Of a stretch of DNA of 64,000 nt, positions 10,301 to 18,735 are shown in pieces; positions within the stretch are counted from its first letter, which is position 1, and each line of letters opens with the position of its first letter. A program made the translations under genes and the position numbers. Where the stretch lies: positions 543,882 to 607,881 of the forward strand of contig CAJHNH020008537.1 of assembly GCA_905116865.2 (NCBI GenBank), written 5' to 3'. The notes beneath the pieces were generated by a model. It made no database searches. It saw only the letters and a list, made by a program, of their open reading frames with translations, and was not told the origin of the DNA. The DNA is from Candidula unifasciata. Taxonomy: Eukaryota; Mollusca; Gastropoda; Stylommatophora; Geomitridae.

Positions 10301-13300
10301 TGTCATGGAAGTAAAAATGATGAGGCAGGGAACCACTACCCAACCTTGAATATCATGGCCAAGAATATATGAAGGTTGCCACTTTAGACCCCAGTAACAG
10401 CTCTGGGACAACCTTTACAGCAAATTTAGTTATCTGCTCCATCAGTTGAGTCAAGACACCGCTGTCAGCATTCTGGGGGCCCCCCAAAATCAGACCCACT
10501 GCACCCCCACCCCTCCACACGCACACACACACCCAAAAAGCAAATGAAAATCCACCAATTAAAGGTGTTCACTTGGAAGTCAAGAGTGCGTCTGCCTCAA
10601 AGGTGAGGGACCAGATTGGTAACACAGATGTGCATGCAAAACTCAAGTTCTGAAAGTGAACAAACAACCAAAACTTATTTGGAGATTACAGCCAGTTAAC
10701 GTGAAGGAAAATTAGAGTTGAGTTAGGAATTGACATCACAGTTAGGCCTTATGAATTTAGTTTTCCTGTGCAAGCTTCACAGTTTTGCTAGGACTGACAT
10801 GATACATACTAGTTTTCAAATGGGACAGTGACAGACATTTTGTGTGATTTCCACTAGCTTAGGAATGGAGCAATGTGTATGAATCTCGAGGTAACAGCTA
10901 ACTGATATCACAGCACTGGAGACATCACATGTATGCTCTATCCCCATATTCAGCTGCCAGCATAGAGTGCCACCGTACCAGTAGCAGTTTGATTATATGT
11001 CTGTCTTGCCTTTCCCCTGAGTGTAGAATGTTGGCCAGATCCTTCATCACTTCTCACACACCGTAATGATCTCTTTGTACCTACACATAGTTTACTCACT
11101 CTCAAAGGGCATTTAGTTTGTCAACTTCACAGAACAGTGAATAGACAAAGCACATCTTCAGATGATAAGCTCAGATCTGAAGAACCCTCTGCACCTCATG
11201 TTCTTCAGGAAAAAGGGCAATAGACTTAAAAGGGGCAAATCATGGCTGGGCAGTGCAGATGATATCATATATGTCTGAGGCCTTACAGATATCCATCCAG
11301 ATGATATCATATATGTCTGAGGCCTTACAGATATCCATCCAGATGATATCATATATGTCTGAGGCCTTACAGATATCCATCCAGATGAGGAATGGATACC
11401 AGTATCTAAAGCACCCTATCTCACATTCTCCTGGGTCGTGACACTTGGTAGGAGTTGTCGGGAGCGAATCTTGCTGCTGTCAACGCTGTGGTATGCATCC
11501 TTATCAGTGACAGGTCAGATGAGTCAGGTGTGCTGATCTTCACAGACAGGTCCGTTATGTGAGGACATAAGAGTGCATGGGCATTTACAGTTTGCCTTTC
11601 AGGCAGAACAGTTCAAGATGCCAGCAGTGCCTTTTATATGACTACCAGCAGCATGACGATGAAGGTGATGGTGGTGACACAAGCTTTCATGTGGCTAGAA
11701 TTACAGGACTATTCCTATGTGTGTGTGCTGAGTGATTCCTTGAGCATGCTCCGATGGGTCAAGGCAGGCTGGTTACGCAGACAGTGGATTAGTCATTGCA
11801 GAACTCTCCTGTGTGTGCAGTTACCTTCATCTTTGTCCGAGGGAATGCAGGTGTTGTTGGTTATGAAAGAGCTGATACACTGGCAGGTGCTGCATTAATT
11901 GAAGATGCCGGCCCATGGATCACGCAGACATTGAGATAAGACGTTCTGAGGATTTTGGAAGCAGCGTGTCCACATCACTGCTAAGAATACGCGAATTGGG
12001 AGTAAAGATCGGCACAGCCAAGCATGACAAGCACACTGGACGCCCACAAAGTCTTGTCTACCAGCATAGGAGTGGCACTAATAACCACGCGACACTGATG
12101 AATATGTTGAGAGTGGAATCTGAGCACCTCATAACTGCTCAGATCACTGCTGTAGATCTCAGAAATAACTACACTGCAGCATTAACATGTGTACACAATT
12201 AAACAGAATAAGAGTAAATGAGAGAATGGTCTAATACACAGTAGTTACCTGAACTATTCTGAATTTTACAAAGGAAATCATTTCTTTTGAAATGAAAGTG
12301 CATGTTACTTACCTGGATGACTCCAAACTTACACTTTTTCTTCATCTTCATTTGCATTTACCAGCTGTAAACTCTAATGAAAATCCCTGGTTGTTCATCC
12401 AGTTTTGGACCTTGGTCTTATTCCAGAACTTGGGTTTTGTGTGCCTATCAATTTTACTGATCTTTTATTTTATATATTTGGAGTAGTCCATGTAAGTATC
12501 ACCTGTGTACAGCGAGATATGTCAGGCGGTCAAGTACAGCCAGATATGTCAGGCGGTCAAGTACAGCCAGATATGTCAGGCGGTCAAGTACAGCCAGATA
12601 TGTCAGGCGGTCAAGTACAGCCAGATATGTCAGGCGGTCAAGTACAGCCAGATATGTCAGGCGGTCAAGTACAGCCAGATATGTCAGGCGGTCAAGTACA
12701 GCCAGATATGTCAGGCGGTCAAGTACAGCCAGATATGTCAGGCGGTCAAGTACAGCCAGATATGTCAGGCGGTCAAGTACAGCCAGATATGTCAGGCGGT
12801 CAAGTACAGCCAGATATGTCAGGCGGTCAAGTACAGCCAGATATGTCAGGCGGTCAAGTACAGCCAGATATGTCAGGCGGTCAAGTACAGTCAGATATGT
12901 CAGGCGGTCAAGTACAGCCAGATATGTCAGGCGGTCAAGTACAGCCAGATATGTCAGGCGGTCAAGTACAGCCAGATATGTCAGGCGGTCAAGTACAGCC
13001 AGATATGTCAGGCGGTCAAGTACAGTCAGATATGTCAGGCGGTCAAGTACAGCCAGATATGTCAGGCGGTCAAGTACAGCCAGATATGTCAGGCGGTCAA
13101 CTGTAATGTATTCTTCTTCTGAAGTTGCTCTTGAAAGCTCCGTTGGCACGTTGTTGTTTACAGCTAGACTGCGATATCTGCACCTTTATGACCAATACAT
13201 CCAATTCAATCAAATTTGTATTTACGTTTACAACGTTCTTGCTAAGGGACGGTGAGTCTGTTCTTTTCTCCCAGAACCCACACAGGAAGTGTTTGTCTTC

Positions 13301-16300
13301 ATTATTTAGAGTTATTTTTTCATTGCTATGGTCATCATCATTCAGCCGGTCTTCTAAAGAACATTGCTGTCATCACGGCATGCCTGAAGTCTTTATGTAG
13401 ACAGTTCTCCAGCCCTATGTGCTTTCATGCATCCTCAGTGTACTGTGTCCACCTTCAGAGAGTTCTATCTCTGCCTGGTTTTCCGGAAACTGTACCCGAC
13501 GTCACTGTTTTCTCTAGGTCACCATGGCTTTTAGCATGACCAGAATACCTCAGCTTTCATGACAGAATGTTGTTAACGAGCCAGGTCTTCTTGATACTCA
13601 GATCATGTAGTATGACAATATACTTTCTTTAAGAGTTTTCGGGATATATAATGTGGTAGTCTCCCCTTGCTTTCCACATCCTTATCGCTAGAGTCACATT
13701 TGTGTAAACTAGCCGGTTTATAAACTACCGCAGTATTATCACAAGAAGCTTGTCTTGGCAGCCAAAAATCAAATAACAGCAGAAGGCATGGTACCAGGAA
13801 AAAGATACAGGAGCTGATCACAAGGGACGTGGGTACAGGATACAAGGAACACCTTGGGGGGGGGGGGGGGTGCACGAGGCGGGAAAGCTGCCAAGAGACT
13901 GTGATGGTAGCGTCATTCTGTCTATTACCTCTGCATGGTGGTTATGGTGAGGCAGTTTTATTGTACTGTGTTTATCTCATGGACTTTTCAGGTATGGGAC
14001 ATGAGAACCAAAGCAGCCACCATGGAATTGAAGGAATGTGAAGATTTCATCAGTGATATGGTTGTGGAGGACAACAAGAAAATTATCGCTTCCAGGTTTG
14101 TCTGATGTGTTCATATTTCTCTAAACAAGACACTTGTTGCTTCCAGGTTTGTCTAATGTGTTCATATTTCTCTAAACAAGACACTTGTTGCTTCCAGGTT
14201 TGTCTAATGTGTTCATATTTCTCTAAACAAGACACTTGTTGCTCCCAGGTTTTTCTGATGTGTTTAATATTTCTCTAAACAAGACACTTGTTGCTTCCAG
14301 GTTTGTCTAATGTGTTCATATTTCTCTAAACAAGACACTTGTTGCTTCCAGGTTTGTCTAATGTGTTCATATTTCTCTAAACAAGACACTTGTTGCTCCC
14401 AGGTTTATCTGATGTGTTCATATTTCTCTAAACAAGACAGTTGTTACTCCCAGGTTTGTCTTTTGGCTAGAAGAAGAAAAAAAGACTTATAGGTGTGCCG
14501 TGACAAGAGCGTCGTTCTGAAAGGACCTGTTGATTGATGAGGATGAACTTGCTCTACAGGCAGACTTGAGACTAGAGGCAAAATGAAAGTAACAAATCAG
14601 TTGACTTTTTTTAGGTAGTTATTTTGACAGTCAAGGAAACATAAAAACAGAAACCATGGCATGCATTGGCTTGTCATCAACAGTTTTTAAACAGACTGAA
14701 CAAAATATGGAACTCTAAATAGTTTCAAAAACCACTTAACGTATTTTCAGTTCTTATGTTTTTTTTTCAGTTTTAACTTTTGCCCATGAAAGTTTGAGAA
14801 CCACTGAAGAGATGGAACAAAAGTTAAATATATTTGAAATCAAATCCCTGAGGATAAAAATGAACATGGAATGAATACAAAAGGGGTTAAAGAAGTAAGA
14901 GTAACGTCTGGGCAACCATTGATCATGACAAAGAAGATGGCAACACATTAGACACCATGTGATACGAAAAGAGCGGAGAATCACCAAAAAGTCACTATAA
15001 GAGGAAATCATAGGGTTGAGGAAGCAAGGATGTCCAAAAGAAACTCTAAATCGAATGTTGAGGAGAGAGGCCAAAGCTGCTGGACTTCATTCTGGCTATG
15101 ATATTTAATGGAGGAATAGACTGTTAAGCCTGTGGGACATAGAATACACAAAAGGGCAATGATGATGTTGATGATTCTACTCCACAGTGGTGAGGGTACG
15201 CTGACGTGCTTCAACATTAGGCAGAAAAAGATGGAGAGTCAGTCCGAATTGTTCGACTCTGAGTTGCTCTGTCTGGCAAGAATGAAGGTTGGTAACTGAG
15301 AAAGCTGGTTTGTGTCTTTTCCATATTTGTCAACATTGTTATGATGATGGCCACCATCATCTCTATCATCACTGTCTCCATCCCCTCATCTCTTTCACCG
15401 TTGTCTTAATCGTCATCATCACCAATGTCTTCATCATTTCTTTCACAGTTATCTTCATCATTATCATCGCTTTCACTATTGTCAGAGTTATTATCATCCT
15501 AATTAGCATTCTCATAATTTCTGTCACCGTTGCATTCTCCGCTGTCCTCATCGTCATTACTAGAAAATCAATCTCATCTATCTCTTCAACATCATTTCTG
15601 ACGTCACTAGAAAATCATTCTCATCTATCTCTTCAACATCATCTCTGACATCACTAGAAAGTCATCCTCATCTATCTCTTCAACATCATTTCTGACATCA
15701 CTAGAAAATCATCCTCATCTATCTTTTCAACATAATCTCTGACATCACCAGCCTCATCTGTGTTTTCATCACCTGTGTTTTCATCATCATGTATATAATA
15801 TCCTCATCTGTATTTTCATCACTGTGTATATAAACAGTAATATTATCTTCCTCTGTATCTTTATTATCATTATCTATTCTTTTCTCCACCATTATCTTGT
15901 CTAAAATATTTGTTTGGTTTTCTCTACTGTCATGCCCACAAAACACTGTCATCAGTATCTTCGTTATCTGCATCATCATTGTCATCATCACCTCCATTAT
16001 CATTGCTTATTATCATCTTTATTATAATAATCATGACAATAATCATTTCAGTAATCCCCATCCTTCCAACCAAAAGTTTCTCATCACCACTCCCCACCGC
16101 TCCCTAAGTTCTACAACTGGCTCATGTGTGTTCCCAGGGTGGACGTAAACTGGTATGTGGGACCAGTGAAGGTGTGTTGAATGTCTTCAACTGGGGCCAA
16201 TGGGGGAACATCAGTGATCGGTTCCCATGTGGGGTTGACCAGATAGACAGTGTGGTTGCCGTCACAGACGATGTGTTGTGTGTGGGGACCAGTGATGGTA

Positions 16301-17642
16301 ATATCAGGTTAGTGTATTTATTCTGATCTTCTTCTGTTTCCTTATCTTAAGTAATAACTCTTAGATGACCATGGATGTGGCCCTTAGCCTTGGCTGGCAG
16401 CTGGTTTAGAAGGGAAGCTCCAACTAACAGATAGGCCCAGCAGCATTGGCTGCATGCTTTGATCCAAGTGCATCGGTGTTGTTACCGTTTCTTTGTAGTT
16501 ATCTTCACAGCACTCCGGACACGTCCCTTCAGATTCCATCTTCAGCATATACATCAGCGTCCCAATATTAATAGTGCCAGTCCTACGCCACACCAGACCG
16601 CCTCTCCAGAACTCACTTCATCACCTCTCTATAGAGAGAAACTGTGTGTCATATTCAGGCTAAGGACAGGGCGCAGCAGACTTTGCCAGTATATATTCAA
16701 GTATTTTTATGTAGGAAACACAGAGGTGTTCCCAGCAACTTGGCACCAAAAAATGTTGAATGTGTGCTCCAACACTGTCAACTGTATGCTGCCAATAGAG
16801 ATGCAATCTGGCCTGTTCCAACCACAATGAAGACAAAGCTGTGTGGTACAAGAGATATTTGGACTGCACGATAGCCTTCATCAAGGCAGCCACCTCCCGA
16901 TATAGGTTTTCTGACAGAAGGATCGAAGAAGAAGAAGACATTCTTCAGGATCAGTACCAACAGAGTCTGGTGAGAGACCGAGTTTGTTTCAAGCAAACCG
17001 TCATAAGAGCAATATTCTGCAATGGACACGCTACGTGATATTGATGATTCATTTTATAAATTGATTTTAGGACTGAGTTGTAACTTGAGTTGATTTTAGG
17101 ACTGAGTTGTAACTTGAGTTGATTTTAGGACTGAGTTGTAACTTGAGTTGATTTTAGGACTGAGTTGTAACTTGAGTTGATTTTAGGACTGAGTTGTAAC
17201 TTGAGTTGATTTTAGGACTGAGTTGTAACTTGAGTTGATTTTAGGACTGAGTTGTAACTTGAGTTGATTTTAGGACTGAGTTGTAATTTGAGTTAATGTT
17301 TGTTAAATTTTCAGGGCAGTACACGTGCTTCCAAACAGAGTGCTAGGAATTGTGGGACAGCACGAAGAAGGATTTCCCATAGAAGACATGAGTTTGACGA
17401 GTGACCAGGCTTATGTTGCTAGCTGTTCTCATGATCGAAGAGTCAAATTCTGGAATGTGGACGAGCTGAAGACACAGACCGTTGACACCAGCAAGAAAGG
17501 CACAAAACAGGCCAAGAGAAGGCTGGTCAAATTTGGCAAAGTCAAGAAAAATGACTTTTTCTCAGGTTTGGTTGAGGATAATAATGGTGATGATGATAAG
17601 GATAATGATAAAAGTGATGAAGATGATTCTGATTCTGATTAA
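4270..17642 (+). CDS. WDR55: WDR55 orthologue, seven exons (5' exon not found)
   Basis: Joining 4270-4379, 7804-7989, 9842-9914, 13992-14095, 15188-15287, 16138-16307 and 17315-17642 gives 1071 nt with no frame break: 356 residues plus a TAA stop. Every junction is GT-AG and every phase agrees. The product aligns by eye to vertebrate WDR55 (383 aa) from about residue 30 to the end: the ED-x-V-L start of blade 1, the SKDK-x-L block, LATGDD-DG, VWDMRT, CG-T/S-SEG, SDRF, TSDGNIR, LPNR-V-G-x-VGQH, VKFWNVD, a basic stretch and a DDFF-like/acidic tail ending Asp-Ser-Asp-Ser-Asp. WDR55 is a seven-bladed WD40 propeller of the nucleolus needed for rRNA production in fish; yeast Jip5 is related. About 25-35 N-terminal residues are missing, presumably in an upstream exon. 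Introns are full of LINE pieces and minisatellites. Confidence 0.9.
4380..4965. other. WDR55 intron sequence with no recognised element
   Basis: AT-rich intronic sequence between the exon donor at 4380 and the 3' edge of the minus-strand LINE copy. Confidence 0.4.
4970..6200 (-). mobile_element. LINE 3' end with RNase H domain (family II)
   Basis: 5'-truncated non-LTR retrotransposon inserted antisense in a WDR55 intron. The 3' end on the minus strand closes with a short GAAGAAGGAGAAGAA-like tail (about 4980-5000), matching the sister copies at 16.6 and 58.6 kb, which also end in GAA repeats. Coding sequence upstream of 6017 continues in another frame (about 5965-6213), showing a frameshift. 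Confidence 0.8.
5016..6017 (-). CDS. RNase H-domain fragment of a LINE ORF2 (family II), open 333-aa frame
   Basis: This is the best-preserved retrotransposon coding region in the window. The ATG at 6017 is an internal Met, not the true start. All four RNase HI carboxylates are visible: Asp74 in Tyr-Thr-Asp-Gly-Ser, Glu114 in Tyr-Arg-Ala-Glu-Ser, Asp141 in Leu-Thr-Asp-Ala, Asp192 in Gly-Asn-Glu-Ile-Ala-Asp-Arg-Leu. After the domain come a conserved Phe-Arg-Leu-Arg-Thr-Gly-His block and a Cys-x-Cys...His-x4-His-Cys-like cluster (about 275-292), typical of this LINE tail. The reverse transcriptase and endonuclease are missing, so the copy cannot move by itself. It lies antisense to WDR55. Confidence 0.8.
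   Translation of the reverse strand: MPSSLSLNSLIKTNVPLKPYDCPPWLRDSLSTVRTTVAGISSKSSMSSTDMKSTTEREINRLYPHQSWIRVYTDGSAKRAVRDGGGGIYIECPNGLKINQAVPTGSYSSNYRAESEAILAACSFLNGQQHSKYSRVVFLTDALSILQAIVNPKNTQFVDLTQQLIYLGSSVEQSVLQWIPGHCGLEGNEIADRLARSGSDMVQPNSDLTHQEMKTLIQSSIQERWLDTHNRFSPQDSLHRLSREGQSIIFRLRTGHNRFRQHMFKFFGAGNTETCPCSVAPENAEHVLQHCQLCADNRDTIWPVPTTMKTKLNGTREDMDCTIAFIKATGLLI
6480..6680 (+). pseudogene. LINE ORF2 C-terminal remnant
   Basis: Open frame reading Leu-Gln-x-Trp-x-Gly-like start, then Pro-Tyr-Ser-Arg-Pro-Arg-Arg-His and a Trp-Lys-Glu-Lys block. This is the 'RL.WlGHv....grpRgRPr..W...v..Dl..lg...W' layout of RTE-type ORF2 ends. Contains substitutions at key positions; in a WDR55 intron. 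Confidence 0.45.
6681..7803. other. WDR55 intron sequence, unassigned
   Basis: No clear repeat family. Short open segments (for example 6864-7076) read as basic, lysine-rich protein and could be old LINE coding sequence, but no motif is recognisable. Confidence 0.35.
7804..7989 (+). CDS. WDR55: WDR55 exon (blades 1-2)
   Basis: Acceptor catcttcag; starts with one base completing Ile. Includes Thr-Cys-Arg-Ala-Leu-Arg-Phe-Ser and Val-Ser-Lys-Asp-Lys. Ends with GA of a Glu codon; the donor GTATGT begins a 10-copy tandem repeat. Confidence 0.9.
7990..8249 (+). repeat. 26-bp minisatellite starting exactly at a WDR55 splice donor
   Basis: Exactly 260 bp, ten copies of a 26-bp unit beginning gtatgtcagctttatttt. 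The first copy supplies the real donor GTATGT; each later copy repeats that hexamer in the context att|GTATGT. Copies are almost identical, so the array is young. Confidence 0.95.
8440..8522 (-). mobile_element. SINE fragment (tRNA-headed family 2)
   Basis: Reverse complement matches the body of the SINE at 52.5 kb, including ggtttcgacagtggta and ccgtccagaaagcaatggca. Only the middle part is present. Confidence 0.6.
8495..8693 (-). pseudogene. Jockey/CR1-like reverse-transcriptase fragment
   Basis: Minus-strand frame contains His-Leu-Asp-Cys-Cys-Ser-Thr-Ile-Trp-Asp-Gly-Cys followed by Leu-Thr-Glu-Leu-Gln-Lys-Arg. This matches the 'phlDYcs.iW......l..LqklQnR' block just downstream of the reverse-transcriptase core in Jockey/CR1-type LINEs. 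Short and isolated. Confidence 0.6.
8725..9025 (+). repeat. Interspersed repeat R5 (copy 1) with GAA tail
   Basis: Starts near ccccgtgtgggtttcgg and ends ccagagtttacagctggtga then a GAAGAAGAAG tail. Related copies lie at 9380-9560, 10560-10720, 17700-18000 (reverse) and 59.83 kb, where it follows a LINE ORF end. It therefore may be a LINE 3' UTR or a SINE sharing that tail. Confidence 0.6.
9380..9560 (+). repeat. Interspersed repeat R5 (degraded copy 2)
   Basis: Shares aaccaacagtctgcacacaa, a catcaagtggatgaacaac-like block and a catagtctcagcca-like end with the copy at 8.7-9.0 kb, at lower identity. Confidence 0.5.
9842..9914 (+). CDS. WDR55: WDR55 exon (blade 3)
   Basis: 73 bp; acceptor ctccttctcag. 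The first base completes the Glu codon, then 24 codons including Leu-Ala-Thr-Gly-Asp-Asp-Asp-Gly; donor AAG|GTCAGT in phase 0. Confidence 0.9.
10050..10290 (-). pseudogene. LINE RNase H fragment (family I)
   Basis: Minus-strand frame includes Met-Glu-Ala-Glu-x-Val-Thr-Glu-Ala-Phe-Arg-Leu-Leu (the block with the catalytic Glu) and Val-Ile-Val-Thr-Gly-Ser-Gln-Ser, where the catalytic Asp is replaced by Gly. Dead copy. Confidence 0.65.
10560..10720 (+). repeat. Interspersed repeat R5 (copy 3)
   Basis: Shares the ttggaagtcaagagtgcgtc / aacaaccaaaacttattt / gattacagccagttaacg order with the 8.7-kb copy. Confidence 0.5.
10890..11130 (-). pseudogene. LINE RNase H C-terminal tail fragment (family I)
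   Basis: Matches on the minus strand the 3' part of the better copy at 44.64-44.97 kb: stretches corresponding to the ggtacca/gtttgattatatgtc, tgccttt.cctgagtg and ctctcaaagggcatt blocks. No open frame. Confidence 0.6.
11256..11386 (+). repeat. 42-bp tandem repeat, three copies
   Basis: Unit begins cagatgatatcatatatg; starts at 11256, 11298 and 11340. Copies look identical. Confidence 0.9.
11470..12210 (+). pseudogene. LINE RNase H domain, frameshifted (family I)
   Basis: Plus-strand pieces in several frames follow the order of an RNase H domain. A Thr-Thr-Ser-Ser-Met-Thr-Met block (about 11640) is followed by Val-Leu-Ser-Asp-Ser-Leu-Ser-Met-Leu (catalytic Asp kept), then in a shifted frame Gly-x-x-Gly-Val-Val-Gly-Tyr-Glu-x-Ala-Asp-Thr-Leu-Ala (about 11850-11890), and the downstream tail to about 12150. 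At least two frameshifts. In WDR55 intron, same sense as the gene. Confidence 0.7.
12515..13106 (+). repeat. 27-bp minisatellite, about 22 copies
   Basis: Unit gatatgtcaggcggtcaagt plus acagcca. Nearly perfect; the only recurring change is c to t giving acagtca. As 27 is divisible by three, several frames stay open (205-233 codons); these are not genes. Lies in a WDR55 intron. Confidence 0.97.
13770..13910 (+). pseudogene. LINE ORF2 C-terminal remnant with a G-run
   Basis: Reads Gly-Thr-Arg-Lys-Lys then Asp-Val-Gly-Thr-Gly-Tyr, parallel to the 'mvpGrRgRGRPr..W..Di' region of the 33.9-kb copy. Interrupted by a 16-base G run (about 13856-13871). Confidence 0.5.
13992..14095 (+). CDS. WDR55: WDR55 exon (blades 3-4)
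   Basis: Acceptor ggacttttcag, phase 0, starting Val-Trp-Asp-Met-Arg-Thr. Ends Ile-Ile-Ala-Ser plus AG; donor TCCAG|GTTTGT. The donor junction is the seed of the following 51-bp tandem array. Confidence 0.9.
14096..14453 (+). repeat. 51-bp minisatellite carrying copies of the WDR55 exon-intron junction
   Basis: Seven copies of a 51-bp unit (one has an extra base) running from the donor GT. Each unit ends cttccag (or ctcccag) directly before gtttgtct, so each repeats the last seven exon bases plus the donor. Confidence 0.95.
14800..15180 (+). pseudogene. LINE ORF2 C-terminal remnant abutting a WDR55 acceptor
   Basis: Broken plus-strand frames with Lys/Arg-rich coding character (Leu-Arg-Lys-Gln-Gly-Cys-Pro-Lys, Leu-Arg-Arg-Glu-Ala). 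Similar in wording to the segment at 62.86-63.0 kb. It ends within a few bases of the acceptor at 15187. Confidence 0.4.
15188..15287 (+). CDS. WDR55: WDR55 exon (blades 4-5)
   Basis: Acceptor gattctactccacag. One base completes Ser, then 33 codons with Gly-Glu-Gly-Thr-Leu-Thr-Cys-Phe-Asn-Ile-Arg, matching the Gly-Asp-Gly-Cys...Phe-Asn-Ile block of vertebrate WDR55. Ends Arg-Met-Lys, donor GTTGGT, phase 0. No long ORF marks this exon; it was found by phase and homology. Confidence 0.85.
15300..16110 (+). repeat. Pyrimidine/CAT-rich low-complexity intron
   Basis: Degenerate tcatcatc/attatcatc sequence. Includes a 47-bp unit tandem repeat, four copies, at 15559-15746 (unit begins actagaaaatcat). 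Open frames here are compositional artefacts. Confidence 0.8.
16138..16307 (+). CDS. WDR55: WDR55 exon (blades 5-6)
   Basis: Acceptor gtgtgttcccag, phase 0. Codes for Gly-Gly-Arg-Lys-Leu-Val-Cys-Gly-Thr-Ser-Glu-Gly, Ser-Asp-Arg-Phe and Gly-Thr-Ser-Asp-Gly-Asn-Ile; ends AG|GTTAGT, phase 2. Confidence 0.92.
16385..16600 (-). pseudogene. LINE RNase H C-terminal tail (family I)
   Basis: Minus frame reads Arg-Thr-Gly-Thr-Ile, Leu-Lys-Met-Glu-Ser-Glu, Cys-Pro-Glu-Cys-Cys, matching the tail of the 44.7-kb copy (Val-Thr-Gly-Thr-Ile ... Cys-Pro-Glu-Ser-Cys). Confidence 0.65.
16615..16945 (+). mobile_element. LINE 3' end (family II) with GAA tail
   Basis: Matches the C-terminus of the 5.0-6.0-kb copy: Ile-Phe-Arg-Leu-Arg-Thr-Gly, then a frameshift, Asn-Val-Glu-x-Val-Leu-Gln-His-Cys-Gln-Leu, Trp-Pro-Val-Pro-Thr-Thr-Met-Lys-Thr-Lys-Leu. 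Ends ggatcgaagaagaagaagac. Sense to WDR55. Confidence 0.8.
16950..17042 (+). pseudogene. Last codons of a LINE ORF2
   Basis: Reads Leu-Val-Arg-Asp-Arg-Val-Cys-Phe-Lys-Gln-Thr-Val, then Ala-Ile-Phe-Cys-Asn-Gly and a stop. Parallel to Leu-Ala-Arg-Asp-Arg-Val-Ser-Phe-Arg-Gln-Thr-Val at 33.99 kb. Joined to the family II tail, so either a chimera or an adjacent insertion. Confidence 0.6.
17061..17300 (+). repeat. 29-bp minisatellite just upstream of the last WDR55 acceptor
   Basis: About eight copies of a unit beginning ttgattttaggactgagttg; the array ends some 15 bp before the acceptor at 17314. Confidence 0.92.
17315..17642 (+). CDS. WDR55: WDR55 terminal exon (blades 6-7 and tail)
   Basis: Acceptor gttaaattttcag. 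The first base completes Arg, then Ala-Val-His-Val-Leu-Pro-Asn-Arg-Val-Leu-Gly and Val-Gly-Gln-His. Blade 7 has Ser-Cys-Ser-His-Asp-Arg-Arg-Val-Lys-Phe-Trp-Asn-Val. A lysine-rich stretch and Asn-Asp-Phe-Phe-Ser-Gly-Leu precede an Asp/Glu-rich end. TAA at 17640-17642. No canonical AATAAA was seen nearby; gataaataatgg (about 17655) is the closest. Confidence 0.93.
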
Positions 17643-17699
17643 AATTTGTTTGTTAGATAAATAATGGTATATTTGTTTTTAATTGTTTCTCCTGTTTCT

Positions 17700-18000
17700 T
17701 TGTGGAGATCCTGAGTTGAGGCAGGTACCACCATCATAGGACTTGGTACCTTTCCTTGGGTCTCCATCCTAGACTTTGATCTGATTTCAGTACTTTTGCA
17801 TACACCTCCATATTACAAATGTGGTTTATTTGTATGCAGACTGTTGGTTCCCCACCTCCCAGGCAGGTGCACTCTGACCTCAAAGATAACACCCCTAACT
17901 AGTAGCCTTTTACGAATTCTTAAGGAAAGCGGTAAGTCTATCCACTCCCTGCCCCCTTACACAGTGGGGCCCTGGAACTAAGGATACATCTCTGCTGGTA
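17700..18000 (-). repeat. Interspersed repeat R5 (reverse copy 4)
   Basis: On the minus strand it follows the 8.7-kb copy: gggcccc, a tcgtaaaaggctactagtta-like block, gtcagagtgcacctgcctgg, ggaaccaacagtctgcatac. It lies immediately downstream of WDR55. Confidence 0.65.
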
Positions 18001-18174
18001 TCACTATTGTGTTCATGTTAACTCAATGTTTGTTCTAAGCACGTTTGTGTTAACGAGGTTTTATATGACCCAGCTGAAGCTTAGACTTTTGCTAGTTAGT
18101 CCACTCATTTCTGGGAAAGAACAAACACCCACAAAAATGACCCCCTTTCATGCTGGTCAAGTGAAGGATACTTT

Positions 18175-18375
18175 TCCACACCACTAGGGCACATACAGAC
18201 CACCCGTCACATGATGCTTGATCTGATCAACATCATGGCGGCCGCCTTTACTTTTCAGGACTTTACCTTACCCATTTCAGGCTGTGTAGACCTGGAAGCT
18301 GGATGTAGATTAGAACTTGCAACTTTTGAGTCAAGGTGGAGCATCTAACTGCTACACCATTTTGGCTATCTTATC
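18175..18375 (-). mobile_element. Diverged tRNA-headed SINE (family 1)
   Basis: On the minus strand a tRNA-like head (A-box-like gtgtagcagttagatgctc, B-box-like caagttctaatc) is followed by the family 1 body with agtcctgaaaagtaaaggcgg. Much older than the copy at 26.2 kb. Confidence 0.55.
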
Positions 18376-18735
18376 ATGTTGCTCAGTGACTGTATGATGC
18401 CAGCAATATTTTACTAGATTAATTATTACATGGTGGGTTATATAGTCAATGCCATGATGGCCATCTTTACTTCCCTATAAATTTCCTGTTACTCGTGCTA
18501 GATGAGTTTTTATGGATGTGCTAATTAGTGTGAACCCACAGATACATACACACACACACACAAGTAATAATCCAAGGAAATGACATGTAAGTGATCAAAT
18601 AACACAATACTTTTGAATGTGGTATATAATTTAGTAATACATATATATACATACATTACTTTAGGAAAATCTGTGTAAGTAATTGATACATTTAGAACTT
18701 TTCAAAGGAGCTTTAGGTAGTTCTTTACATTTGAA

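Noticed and set aside
12405..13149. Three frames of 205-233 codons in the 27-bp array; also CRISPR-like regularity
   Set aside because: Direct tandem repeats with no spacers in a eukaryotic intron; neither a CRISPR array nor a gene.
15289..16148. Membrane-protein-like frames rich in Ile/Ser/Phe
   Set aside because: Produced by (ATC/ATT)n-type low complexity within a WDR55 intron.
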